NCBI RefSeq assembly: GCF_902804485.1
Contig: NZ_CADCST010000066.1
Span: 1-37,908 of the forward strand
Length of the DNA: 37,908 nucleotides
Source: Flavobacterium collinsii
GTDB lineage: Bacteria > Bacteroidota > Bacteroidia > Flavobacteriales > Flavobacteriaceae
Reading direction: 5' to 3'
A program made the position numbers and the translations under genes. Shown piece after piece: positions 27,601-34,463 of the stretch. Position 1 is the first letter of the stretch, and each line of letters opens with the position of its first letter. The notes beneath the pieces were generated by a model that made no database searches, was not told the DNA's origin, and worked only from the letters and a program-made list of their open reading frames with translations.

Positions 27601-27637
27601 ATCCTTAGTAACCATTCAAAATTTTAATCATAATTAA
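21626..27637 (+). CDS. NRPS3: D-Phe module with terminal condensation-like domain
   Basis: 2,003 residues: docking, C, A, T, E, C-like. The ATG at 21626 starts a good TubC-like docking domain (MVDLLNEIHQNNITLSLDGE); the frame is open to TTG 21587 but that adds only 13 atypical residues. The first C domain, which takes the chain from the PKS, has HHVISDS at 206, with serine where glycine is usual in HHxxxDG. The A pocket reads DAWTIAAICK, identical to the gramicidin S phenylalanine code, so Phe is a firm prediction. The carrier serine is S1069 in GGESI. The epimerization domain has HHLIIDGVSWR at 1249, giving D-Phe. Residues about 1580-2003 form a second C-like domain with HHAVTDM at 1704 instead of HHxxxDG. 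There is no thioesterase or reductase at the end, so this domain is the best candidate for chain release, by cyclisation or by an external amine or alcohol. Confidence 0.94.
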   Translation: MVDLLNEIHQNNITLSLDGEDLKLGFKDDVIDEGLINKIRNNKKEIVSYLSKYTLLNKESRIPKIEAGESYEVSSSQLRMLSSILIDTGTKGYNYSVPNAVRLQQKINVCNFKQAVYNTIDRHESLRTVFRIDEEGRIRQYVLEKEAIDFQIDFLDFRTLENKEEQVKTITKNDKEKPFNIEHGPLLRINLFQLGDSEFILYCNIHHVISDSWSLDVLFKDIFAFYSALESGTSHQLPELNIQYKDYAAWQNRQLAKGLFKKQEDYFKKTFSGEIPVLNFTNNKTRPAERTINGFALKSYLSKETTTLFKTLCADNGGSVFMGLLAVWNVLLYKYTNSKDIIIGTAVAGRDHADLKGQVGCYINSLPLRNTIDPEQTFNAFFNGVKENTLDALDGQFYPFDRLVKLINYNRERSRSPLFDVMILLQNALDHGSVILDEKQITSIREVGKTSALTDLDINFIEEGDYLSCHLVYNTDVFEPEYVSGLLTHFKQLTEAIVLNPETVIQELEYLSEKEKEQLLFDFNNITLEYAPEETLVSLFEKQVKQTPDAIALVAAGKEFTYVALDKIATNFARYIQKKYQLTKGSLVGIQLNRDEWSVISMLGIMKSGCAYVPIAPDMPIHIKEHIISDTQLRLLITTTSYLSDLDFYTGDVMKVDTGFDAGDDEAAAIEVTPSDLAYIIFTSGSTGLPKGVMIEQGQIVNTILSQIDYFNLNENNRGLQFAPFSFDASVWEIFMILLSGGSLYIVGEETRKDVSTLTEYIKENKISIVTLPPSYLALMNIDALQQVEHLITAGEAPDYEIIKSFLDFGTYYNAYGPTEVSICGTIFKMPKNSKPDYDIIPIGKPISNAKIHILDANNRLVPVGVVGEICIGGTGVGRGYLNRKELTQSKFIPSPFHATDRLYKTGDLGKWTKDGNIIYIGRNDEQVKIRGHRVELSAIEHQLLSHEKIDEAVVNAQNDERGNKELVAYIVMTAPLSIEELRSFLSEILPDYMIPTSFIFLDKIPLTLNGKVDKKALVKTAGVELYSEVEYVAPATTEEKILVQVCEQVLDKKNIGTKDNFFSLGGESIKAVMLIASLKQKGLVLKVDHILRNPVLEDLAKLMTLNTRNIDQSEVIGEILLTPIQHYFFTNPAITEKQHYNQSVLLKAKNGINSVTLIKALTQVINHHDALRIHFEKENEVWKQQNLTSAAFNFDIELYDLRDEVDALPAMKIIGEEVQSGFNLKKERLIRAVVFKLKEGDRLALFVHHLIIDGVSWRILLQDLSEAYTHHAKGELYQLPLKTDSYQYWAKGLHQYATGPELAKQKLFWEQLCLTDIPPMPTDFEYTAAVHYHDQKESFVLDKAYTNKLQTQISKQYNIEINEALITGLGLALEEVLEVKRTVLKMEGHGREEILPAMDISRTIGWFTSVFPFVLEVSSSDPLENILKIKKDLNAIPQKGIGYGILNFLDEKSNLEKETCIEFNYLGDFGNKVGTNENSLFDFSTESIGASFSDKNGSDAKLSINGIISSGQLMITVGYSSEVYKEATIKRLVKTYQTKLEQTIDDLIQSEKEPKKTPIADFQNEASEQLQVQKEWLDISENQKRILQFPQSHGRFGPIVISDFVKDKFEGTFREFLGLFPFLNVKFKKDSDALISQKYVTAQEVNLEVRIIEDYHETKREKTEAELDAFFIKPYDLFDSSSLIRLFVIADTADKAYLFVSIHHAVTDMYTNSIVHQNLQSFYADKTIENKYKSNYEFVAWQKQFLKSETAREQRQYWKDYLDGFSITKQNEVQNDFIECVTQKMTIKGEDFQKLKQKADKAGLPITAVFIAAHQKLLSKAKKSDKHLQLTIVNGREEVSQEIEVDQILGVLNNFLPLGVLNPSVYQSNKDFILAVYTDYIQSRLYQTIPYEIIRQDYKEMAAIDIEAAIGGTFNYQVLASKRVEDTTSGAAVTTSYSKNNFNTGLDLKCLLYENGLLLDLTYPVSYRETSEQLFDLDFFLSSCLHPLLEESLVTIQNFNHN

Positions 27638-27656
27638 TTCAACAAATAACAATATC

Positions 27657-29282
27657 ATGGAAATTAGAAATGAAGATCTTGTTTATATCAAACGTAATTT
27701 AGCAATAGAACCTTTAGTAGACAATTGGTATGCCTGGCCTCACCTGGTATCACCTGCAACTGCTGCAATGAATATTAAAGACAGGCATTTGAAAATTATG
27801 ACGTCGTATGTTCAGAATCCGATGATTCATGCCGCAGCCGTAAAAACACCTAAAATGCTAGGCGGTCCTTTTATCGATTATGACGGAAAAAGGGTAGATG
27901 AAATTAAAGGGCTTATCGATAACACCAACGAGCAATGTGCTCCTCTTTTAGAATTGCGAAAAGATATATTTGCTCTGAATGATATCCTTAAGAATGAAGC
28001 GAAAGGATATGCACTGACATCACTATACGATAAAGTACCGGAGAGCTTACAAGGGCTTGTTGAATTGGTATACGACATCAATAACAATCCTTCTTTTCGT
28101 TTTTTTGAATCTTTACTATATGAAACAGAGTTTTATAATGAGTCACTTCAAAGTTTCAATCTGTTTTTAGTGCATGACGACGATTCAAGATCTTTTGTAC
28201 TGAGCACACCAAAACTTCCGGGAGAAGGTATTCTGCGTGTAAACTTACCTTTTAAAAGTGAGAAAATTGACCAACTGTTTGAAATGGAAGACCATCCTAA
28301 AACATTTGGCGAAATCGCAAGAATATTTGAGGTAGAAGCGGAAGACATTCCTTTATTTAAATCGTTCTTCACCACAGAAAAATCTAAAAAATATGAAAGA
28401 TATGCGGGAGACGGTGTACTAACAAGATATTTTGGACACGCCTGTATCCTGACCGAAACCAAGAGCACAACCATATTGGCAGATCCTTTAGTGAGTTACG
28501 GTTACGAGTCGGATATATCAAGATATTCCTATGATGATTTACCGGAATCGATAGACTACGTTTTAGTAACGCATAATCATCAGGATCATATTCTTTTTGA
28601 GACTTTGTTGAGGTTAAGACGTAAGATTAAAAACATTATCGTTCCAAAAAGCAATGGCGGTTTTCTGCAGGATCCAAACCTGAAACTAATGTTCGAAAGA
28701 ATAGGGTTCAAAAACATCATAGAATTGGGAGAGATGGAAACCATTCATTTTGAAGATTGTTCGATTACAGGATTACCATTTGTTGGAGAACATTGTGATT
28801 TGGATGTAAGAAGTAAACTATGCCATCATGTAGCTTACCAAGACGGATTAAAAGTTCTGTTTGCAGCAGATTCTTGTAATGTTTCTCCAAAATTATACGA
28901 GCGTATCCATAAAGTAATGGGGAATATAGACATTATTTTCTTAGGAATGGAATGTGAAGGAGCACCACTTACCTGGTTATACGGACCTTTAATGCCGGAA
29001 AACTTAGCCAGAGATAAAGACGAATCCAGACGATTGGCCGGATGTAATTTTGAGCAGGCTAAAGCACTGGTAGATGTATTCAAACCTAGTGAAGTTTTTG
29101 TATACGCCATGGGAATGGAACCTTGGTTAAAATACATAAGTTCGATCAAATACACAGATGAATCTATTCCAATTGTAGAGTCAAATAAGTTATTAGAATA
29201 TTGTTTGGCGAATAACATAGAGCCGGAAAGACTTTATGGAGAAAAAATTGTCGAATACAAAAGAGATCTTGTCCTCAGTTAA
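27657..29282 (+). CDS. CmlA-type diiron beta-hydroxylase of carrier-bound amino acids
   Basis: 541 residues, close to the length of CmlA (about 530) from chloramphenicol biosynthesis. CmlA is a metallo-beta-lactamase-fold diiron oxygenase that hydroxylates the beta-carbon of an aminoacyl thioester on an NRPS. Here HxHxDH is H306, H308, D310, H311; E378 lies in VGEHCD and D405 in AADSCN. These fall almost exactly where I recall the CmlA ligands (near 305-310, 377 and 403). The segment GMECEGAPLTWLYGP (430-444) is also as I recall it from the family. The N-terminal 250 residues are the family's dimerisation and docking region rather than a hydrolase domain. The gene follows NRPS3 by 19 bases and is probably co-transcribed. 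Carrier-bound Phe is the closest analogue of the CmlA substrate, so beta-hydroxy-Phe is the first guess; Asp or the unassigned residue are alternatives. A simple hydrolase role is unlikely. Confidence 0.88.
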   Translation: MEIRNEDLVYIKRNLAIEPLVDNWYAWPHLVSPATAAMNIKDRHLKIMTSYVQNPMIHAAAVKTPKMLGGPFIDYDGKRVDEIKGLIDNTNEQCAPLLELRKDIFALNDILKNEAKGYALTSLYDKVPESLQGLVELVYDINNNPSFRFFESLLYETEFYNESLQSFNLFLVHDDDSRSFVLSTPKLPGEGILRVNLPFKSEKIDQLFEMEDHPKTFGEIARIFEVEAEDIPLFKSFFTTEKSKKYERYAGDGVLTRYFGHACILTETKSTTILADPLVSYGYESDISRYSYDDLPESIDYVLVTHNHQDHILFETLLRLRRKIKNIIVPKSNGGFLQDPNLKLMFERIGFKNIIELGEMETIHFEDCSITGLPFVGEHCDLDVRSKLCHHVAYQDGLKVLFAADSCNVSPKLYERIHKVMGNIDIIFLGMECEGAPLTWLYGPLMPENLARDKDESRRLAGCNFEQAKALVDVFKPSEVFVYAMGMEPWLKYISSIKYTDESIPIVESNKLLEYCLANNIEPERLYGEKIVEYKRDLVLS

Positions 29283-29365
29283 ACAATTGGGAAGTAATAC
29301 GGACATTTTTATAAAAAACAGTAATGTCAAGAAATAATCATTGTAAATAATTAATTAAAGATATC

Positions 29366-31738
29366 ATGGTAAAATCAACATTCATATATGCATTGGTATT
29401 GTTATGTATGTGTACCCTATCCGCCCAATCACAGACTCAAATATCAGGAACACTTTCAGCAGAAGATCCAAACGAAAAATTAGCCTATGCTTCTGTTGCT
29501 TTAAAGCAGGACACACTCATTGTCGAAACTGTAATTACAAATGATAAAGGAGAGTTTAAGATTGAAGGTATAAAAGCAGGGAAATATACCGTTCGATTCC
29601 AATTTATAGGTTTTAAGGATGAAGTCAAATCTTTAACTGTAGAGAGCTCTAAGGCTATTAATCTTGGAAACATTCAGTTAAAATCGGATATAACTTCTCT
29701 TAATGAAGTTGTGGTTACCGCAGAGACTTCGCAAGTATCTTTAAAACTGGATAAAAAAGTTTTTGATGTTGGGAAAGATTTAATTTCCAAAGGAGGTTCT
29801 GCAACTCAGGTGCTGGATAATGTTCCCGCTGTTAGGGTTGATCCTTCCGGTAGTGTAAGTTTGAGAGGTAATAGTAACGTGCTCATTCTTATTAATGGAA
29901 GGAAATCGGGACTGACTTCACTTCAGGGTTTAGAACAAATTCCTGCCGAATCGATAAAATCTGTAGAAGTAATTACCAATCCGTCATCACGTTATGATGC
30001 AGCCGGGTCCGCGGGAATTATAAATATTGTTCTGAAAAAGAACAACAAAGAAGACCTTAGTGGAAGTATGACTCTGGTAACGGGAATTCCCGACGATTAC
30101 AGGTTAATGGGTGGAGTGAACTATAAAAAAGGAAAATTTAATTTGTTTTCTAATTTTGGAATTCGTTATACAGATTATGTAGGACTAAATACCAGAGATC
30201 AGCAAAGTACATCAAATGGAAATGCTCTTTATATCAGTCAAAGGGAAGATCAGAAAAGACATGATGACGGAGCATTAATGTATGTAGGAATGGATTATTT
30301 TATAAATGACAGCAATAGTATTACCTCTGCTTTTTATAGAAATGACACCAAAGACCGCGATAAGAATACCCTGAATTACAACTTATCCGGAGAGAATATG
30401 CAGGACACCTATATTCAGACTGTAGGAGACTCCAGAGAAAATAGAAGTTACAATCAATTGGAGTTCAATTATACCAAAACGTTTAAAAAACCGGAAAGAA
30501 AATTTACAGTAGACTTCCAGTATGATTTTTGGGATAGTACTAAAGATTTTGACATCCAAAGAAGAACCCTTGTTCCTGCTACAGGAGATCAGTCCATTAT
30601 AAACACACAGTCAAAAAGAACAAGTGACGATATTGTATTACAATCGGATTATGTAACTCCTTTTGGTAAGACGGCCAATTTTGAAGCAGGAGTTAAGCTT
30701 GAAAACAGAGTCGTATCGACAAAATTTGCAGCAGATGAAGATGTTAACGGAACAGTAACGCCAATAGCCGGTTTTAACAATGGATTGGATTACAAAGAAC
30801 AGATCTTAGGAGGATATGTTCAATATGGCAATAAGATAAATAAATTCAGTTATCTATTAGGATTGCGAACAGAGTATACCCATATTGAAATTAAAGACCA
30901 GAATACAGGAGGCATTTTAACCGACAGTACGTATACAAGATTGTTTCCATCCGTAAATTTAAGTTATGCACTGACCGAAAAAACAACGGCTCAATTAAAC
31001 TACAGTCAGCGAATCAACAGGCCGAACCTGGACCAGCTAAATCCCTTTCCGGAACTTCTGGATTTTAACTCCCGTATTTTTGGAAACATTAACCTGTTGC
31101 CTTCTTTGACTGATGGTGTAGAGTTAAGTATTTTAAGAAAAGTAAAAGGATTAGTCCTTAATCCTTCGATATACTATTCGAAAACAAAAAATAGTTTTCA
31201 ATACTTTACATCGCAAGATGATGAAGGTATTTTTGAAACCGTTTTAATCAATCTTGATGATGAAACCCGATTTGGTATCGAAATCTCGGCTCAGTATGCT
31301 CCGATAAAATGGTTGTCTCTTAATGCAGAGATTAATGCTTATAGCTTTAATCAGAAAGGAAGCGTAGGCGCCACTAATCTGGATTTTTCTAATGAGACCT
31401 GGAAAGGAACTTTATTAGCTCAGCTTAAGCTTCCTAAAAGCTTCACGTTTCAAAGTAAATTTGAATATCAGGCACCGGTGAGTGATGCCCAGACCAAGAC
31501 TAAATCTTACTATTATCTGAATGTGGCGTTAGGAAAATCATTATTCAAAAATAACGGAACACTATCGTTGGCTGCAAGTAATATTTTTAATACCCGAAAA
31601 ATAAGAGAGACCACTGTGGGTACTGATTTTGTAGTACACCAGATGACCAATTTTAATGCAGCCCGATGGACTCTTAGCTTTAATTATAAATTCAATAAGG
31701 GTAAAAACAGAAAAGAGCATCAAAGTAACAGAGAATAA
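29366..31738 (+). CDS. TonB-dependent-receptor-like outer-membrane barrel protein
   Basis: 790 residues with a clear signal peptide (hydrophobic stretch about 7-18, likely cut near 20-22 after SAQ or AQS). Residues about 24-107 form a carboxypeptidase-regulatory-like beta domain (KGEFKIEGIKAGKYTVRF), then a plug-like region (about 130-225, with VSLRGNSNVLILINGRKSG and SSRYDAAGSAGIINIVLKK), then a beta-barrel. This is the Bacteroidota outer-membrane beta-barrel family related to TonB receptors. The barrel seems to end at SFNYKF, followed by a short charged tail. It lies 83 bases after the hydroxylase gene and 28 before the thioesterase gene. Inside a biosynthetic cluster it could take up or release the product across the outer membrane, or serve as an immunity factor. 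A siderophore receptor role is possible but nothing here proves iron chelation. Confidence 0.85.
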   Translation: MVKSTFIYALVLLCMCTLSAQSQTQISGTLSAEDPNEKLAYASVALKQDTLIVETVITNDKGEFKIEGIKAGKYTVRFQFIGFKDEVKSLTVESSKAINLGNIQLKSDITSLNEVVVTAETSQVSLKLDKKVFDVGKDLISKGGSATQVLDNVPAVRVDPSGSVSLRGNSNVLILINGRKSGLTSLQGLEQIPAESIKSVEVITNPSSRYDAAGSAGIINIVLKKNNKEDLSGSMTLVTGIPDDYRLMGGVNYKKGKFNLFSNFGIRYTDYVGLNTRDQQSTSNGNALYISQREDQKRHDDGALMYVGMDYFINDSNSITSAFYRNDTKDRDKNTLNYNLSGENMQDTYIQTVGDSRENRSYNQLEFNYTKTFKKPERKFTVDFQYDFWDSTKDFDIQRRTLVPATGDQSIINTQSKRTSDDIVLQSDYVTPFGKTANFEAGVKLENRVVSTKFAADEDVNGTVTPIAGFNNGLDYKEQILGGYVQYGNKINKFSYLLGLRTEYTHIEIKDQNTGGILTDSTYTRLFPSVNLSYALTEKTTAQLNYSQRINRPNLDQLNPFPELLDFNSRIFGNINLLPSLTDGVELSILRKVKGLVLNPSIYYSKTKNSFQYFTSQDDEGIFETVLINLDDETRFGIEISAQYAPIKWLSLNAEINAYSFNQKGSVGATNLDFSNETWKGTLLAQLKLPKSFTFQSKFEYQAPVSDAQTKTKSYYYLNVALGKSLFKNNGTLSLAASNIFNTRKIRETTVGTDFVVHQMTNFNAARWTLSFNYKFNKGKNRKEHQSNRE

Positions 31739-31766
31739 CAAATACGTTGGATTTAAAAAAAAAGCT

Positions 31767-32489
31767 ATGTATTCCAATCAAAAAATACAGATATTTTTAT
31801 TGCATTTTGCAGGAGGAAGTTGCTACTCTTTTGATTTTTTGAAAAATGACATTCAGAATAATTTCGAATGTCATGCCTTAGAACTTCCGGGAAGAGGAAA
31901 AAGAAATCAGGAACCGTGTGTTCTCAGCAAATCAGCTGCGGTTAAAGACTATGTCTCCCAAATTAAAAAAAGGAGAAGCAATAATCAACCCTATATAATC
32001 TACGGTCACAGTATGGGAGCCACTTTAGGACTATCCGTTACCAAAAAAATGGAGGAACTTTCAGATCCTCCTACTGCATTAATTGTTTCGGGTAATGCAG
32101 GTCCGGGTGTTTATGGTAGCGATCTGGAAAGACATACCTTAAGCGATCCCGAATTCAAAAAAGAATTGAGGTCTTTAGGAGGTGTTCCCGAACAAATTCT
32201 GGAAGACGAAGATTTATACAATTATTTCAGCCCTATCATGAGGGCTGATTTTGAAATCCTGGAAAAAGAGAAACATTCAGAAATAGGCCTGATTCTGAAT
32301 ACCCCCATTTTTGCTGTTATGGGAGATGAGGAAAAAACAGCTCCGGAGATTGAAAACTGGAAACAGTATACAAATCGAAAATTTGATTACAAGGTAGTAC
32401 CCGGAAATCATTTCTTTATTCACAGGCAGGTCAAAACATTAACCCAGATTATTACGGAATGCGCTGCTGATTCATTGGTCAGCCTGTAA
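31767..32489 (+). CDS. Type II (editing) thioesterase
   Basis: 240 residues of alpha/beta-hydrolase fold, the usual size for stand-alone thioesterases that remove wrong or stalled acyl groups from NRPS and PKS carrier domains. It opens with IFLLHFAGGSCYSF, has ELPGRGKR at 39-46, the nucleophile S82 in YGHSMGA, a likely D187 in VMGDEEK and H215 in PGNHFFIHR. This matches the catalytic triad spacing of the SrfAD/GrsT family. The start is ATG 31767: the open frame reaches back to 31656 but would overlap the barrel gene by 83 bases, while the family's conserved N-terminus begins just after the ATG. As there is no thioesterase domain at the end of NRPS3, a part in product release cannot be excluded, but the length and motifs fit editing best. 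Confidence 0.9.
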   Translation: MYSNQKIQIFLLHFAGGSCYSFDFLKNDIQNNFECHALELPGRGKRNQEPCVLSKSAAVKDYVSQIKKRRSNNQPYIIYGHSMGATLGLSVTKKMEELSDPPTALIVSGNAGPGVYGSDLERHTLSDPEFKKELRSLGGVPEQILEDEDLYNYFSPIMRADFEILEKEKHSEIGLILNTPIFAVMGDEEKTAPEIENWKQYTNRKFDYKVVPGNHFFIHRQVKTLTQIITECAADSLVSL

Positions 32490-32651
32490 CAAAAGAGTTG
32501 AGGTTATAGTCAACACCTTTGTTGGACTTATACAGCTGCCTTATTACGATTTTGCGAAAGCAGGATCATCCCACCGCAAAATATACAAAGTAAATAGATA
32601 CCCCCTGCGTTGTGGGGCTGGGGACTAATTATAATTTTTTAAAAAACAGAC
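32490..32651 (+). other. Intergenic stretch with dyads before the exporter
   Basis: 162 bases without a credible ORF. ATTTTGCG (32549-32556) is matched by CGCAAAAT (32575-32582), an 8-base dyad with an 18-base spacer. CCCC (32602-32605) can pair with GGGG (32614-32617), after which comes an AT-rich segment ending in a T-run at 32635-32640. Together they could be a weak terminator after the synthetase genes and/or a control region for the exporter-acylase part. I see no convincing TAnnTTTG promoter. Confidence 0.35.
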
Positions 32652-34304
32652 ATGAAAAATAATGTATCAGAAAACAGCCCTTCTCAACTTATCCCTTTAA
32701 GGCCTTTAATTGGTTATTCTTTACTGGCTATAATTTCAGGATTGTCAGGGTTTGCATTTATAACGATTATTAATAAAATTATAAGTAATTCTATTACGGC
32801 TACCGAAACCTTATCGATGCAAAATTATCTCTATTTGTTTGCAGCTACTATTGTTGTCTTTTTTATTTCACGCAGGTGGCTGGCAGGCGGAATTATTAAG
32901 TTATCTCAAAAAATATACTGGGACATTCGAAAAGACGTGATAAAACTTATTCTGAAAGCCCCTTATCGAAAACTTCAGGAATATAAAGAAGAAGTATATG
33001 CTACATTAACAACAGATGTGAACAATATTTCAAATGCGTCATTAATGATCATTACCTTTTTTTCTTCACTTATTCTTATAGTGGCCTGTTTGATATATAT
33101 GGCTTTTTTATCCTTAAAGTTATTGGGAGTCAGTGCTATAGTGATTGCAATGGGAGTATTAATATATGCATTAAGATCAAAGAACAGCAATAAGCAGTTG
33201 AAAGAAGTAAGGGAAATGGAAAAAACCTTTATCGGTATTTTCAATAGTATATTGAACGGAGCAAAAGAAATTAACATCAATCCTGCTAAAGGAACTCAGA
33301 TCTATGATCAGAAGCTGATGAAAGTTGCTACGACCGGTGAAACCAAATATGTAAATGCACTTTTAAAATACCTCAATAGTGAGATCATAAGTCAGGTATT
33401 ATTCTATGGTCTGATATCTTTTATCCTGGTGTTTTCAGGATCGGTGTTTCAAACTCCGACCGCGATTAAAGTGAGTTTTACCTTTGTTTTATTGTACCTG
33501 ATGGGGCCAATTGTGAGTGTAATGACCATTATTCCGGTTATAAACAAGGCCGTGGTATCCCTTAAAAAAATGCAAAAACTAAAAGAGGATCTTACAAAGC
33601 TTGAACAGTTACCACAAGTAGAACACAAAGGACAGTATCGAAATTTTTCAGATTTAAAAATACGCAACTATGCATTTTCTTATGGGGAAGATCAATTTTC
33701 GGTAGGACCCATTAATTTTGATATTAATAGAAATGAAGTTGTTTTTGTGTACGGAGGTAATGGAGAAGGAAAAACGACATTTATCAACACCGTTTTAAAT
33801 CTCTATAACCTTGATAATGGTGAAGCCTATATAGACGGAGAATTAGTTCCACTGAAAGAACAGGATAAAATTAAAAATCTTTTTGCTCCCGTTTTTAGTG
33901 ACTTCTATTTGTTTGATGCTTTTTACGGAATAACAGACGTTGATTATGATAAAGTAAATAAATACTTAAAGTTGTTTGAACTAGAAGGGAAAGTAAGTGT
34001 AAAAGATGGCTATTTTTCAACCACTCATTTATCTACAGGACAGCGTAAACGAATGGCTTTAATCAGCACCCTGTTAGAAGACAGACCTATTATTGTACTC
34101 GACGAATGGGCCGCAGATCAGGATCCTCATTTCAGACATAAATTTTACACAGAAATTTTACAAGTACTGGTTCAGGAAGAAGATAAAACAATTATTGCCA
34201 TCACCCATGATGACCGATATTACAACAGAGCCGATACACTGCTCAAAATGGAGTATGGTAAACTGGAAAAAACAAATATTTCAGAACTTAGCGCGATCTT
34301 TTAA
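32652..34304 (+). CDS. PvdE/SyrD-like peptide ABC exporter
   Basis: 550 residues: a six-helix membrane domain (about 15-305) fused to an ATPase. Walker A is GGNGEGKTT (368-376), the signature is LSTGQRKR (460-467), Walker B is IIVLDEW (480-486, E485), the D-loop region is AADQDP, and the H-loop histidine is H519. The LDEWAADQDP form and a compact transmembrane-ATPase half transporter are typical of the cyclic-peptide/siderophore exporter family (PvdE of pyoverdine, SyrD of syringomycin), which move NRPS products or precursors across the inner membrane, probably as homodimers. The acylase gene follows 155 bases downstream, repeating the PvdE-PvdQ partnership, so the cargo may be an N-acylated precursor. 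It could also give self-protection by efflux. Confidence 0.9.
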   Translation: MKNNVSENSPSQLIPLRPLIGYSLLAIISGLSGFAFITIINKIISNSITATETLSMQNYLYLFAATIVVFFISRRWLAGGIIKLSQKIYWDIRKDVIKLILKAPYRKLQEYKEEVYATLTTDVNNISNASLMIITFFSSLILIVACLIYMAFLSLKLLGVSAIVIAMGVLIYALRSKNSNKQLKEVREMEKTFIGIFNSILNGAKEININPAKGTQIYDQKLMKVATTGETKYVNALLKYLNSEIISQVLFYGLISFILVFSGSVFQTPTAIKVSFTFVLLYLMGPIVSVMTIIPVINKAVVSLKKMQKLKEDLTKLEQLPQVEHKGQYRNFSDLKIRNYAFSYGEDQFSVGPINFDINRNEVVFVYGGNGEGKTTFINTVLNLYNLDNGEAYIDGELVPLKEQDKIKNLFAPVFSDFYLFDAFYGITDVDYDKVNKYLKLFELEGKVSVKDGYFSTTHLSTGQRKRMALISTLLEDRPIIVLDEWAADQDPHFRHKFYTEILQVLVQEEDKTIIAITHDDRYYNRADTLLKMEYGKLEKTNISELSAIF

Positions 34305-34329
34305 AACTATCCCAAAAATACAATAACGT

Positions 34330-34379
34330 CTTCTTTTATTTGCCCTGCATCGTTTTTTTTTACTGCAGGGTAAAAGGAG
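34330..34379 (+). promoter_or_regulatory. Hairpin sequestering a Shine-Dalgarno sequence
   Basis: CTTCTTTTA (34330-34338) can pair along its full length, with one G-U wobble, with TAAAAGGAG (34371-34379). Continuing inward after a four-base bulge (TTTG), CCCTGCA (34343-34349) pairs perfectly with TGCAGGG (34364-34370). The 14-base loop holds nine T residues. The outer stem buries most of AAGGAGGTG (34374-34382), the only textbook Shine-Dalgarno I noticed ahead of a gene here. It ends eight bases before an ATG at 34389. This looks like a translational switch (thermometer, riboswitch-like or protein-controlled) rather than a terminator, because the T-run lies in the loop. Confidence 0.6.
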
Positions 34380-34388
34380 GTGGACCTT

Positions 34389-34463
34389 ATGCGCTTTATA
34401 AAACAACATAATCACTGGTCAACACCAATTTTATTATTTAAAGCTATAACCTCAAGAAAATGA
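34389..34463 (+). CDS. 24-residue leader peptide ORF coupled to the acylase
   Basis: ATG at 34389, stop TGA at 34461-34463, product begins MRFIKQHNHW. A canonical GGAGG (34376-34380) sits eight bases upstream at ideal spacing. The stop overlaps the acylase start as ATGA, the classic arrangement for translational coupling. The peptide has no recognisable domain or signal sequence. It may have no function of its own beyond bringing ribosomes to the acylase start. It is supported by position and Shine-Dalgarno only; whether it is translated is not known. Confidence 0.5.
   Translation: MRFIKQHNHWSTPILLFKAITSRK

Noticed and set aside
27657..29282. Reading the MBL-fold gene as a beta-lactamase or lactonase
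   Set aside because: Length, the large N-terminal region, the Glu replacing a metal-binding His, and the GMECEGAPLTWLYGP segment match CmlA-type oxygenases instead.
31656..31766. Longer thioesterase starting at 31656
   Set aside because: It would overlap the barrel gene by 83 bases and adds a segment unlike any thioesterase; ATG 31767 gives the normal family length.
34093..34326. Plus-strand ORF overlapping the end of the exporter gene
   Set aside because: It runs through the Walker B region in another frame; its sequence has no features and it is a shadow.
34341..34380. Intrinsic terminator after the exporter gene
   Set aside because: The T-run is inside the loop, not after the stem, and the 3' arm carries a Shine-Dalgarno followed by an ATG, so translational control fits better.
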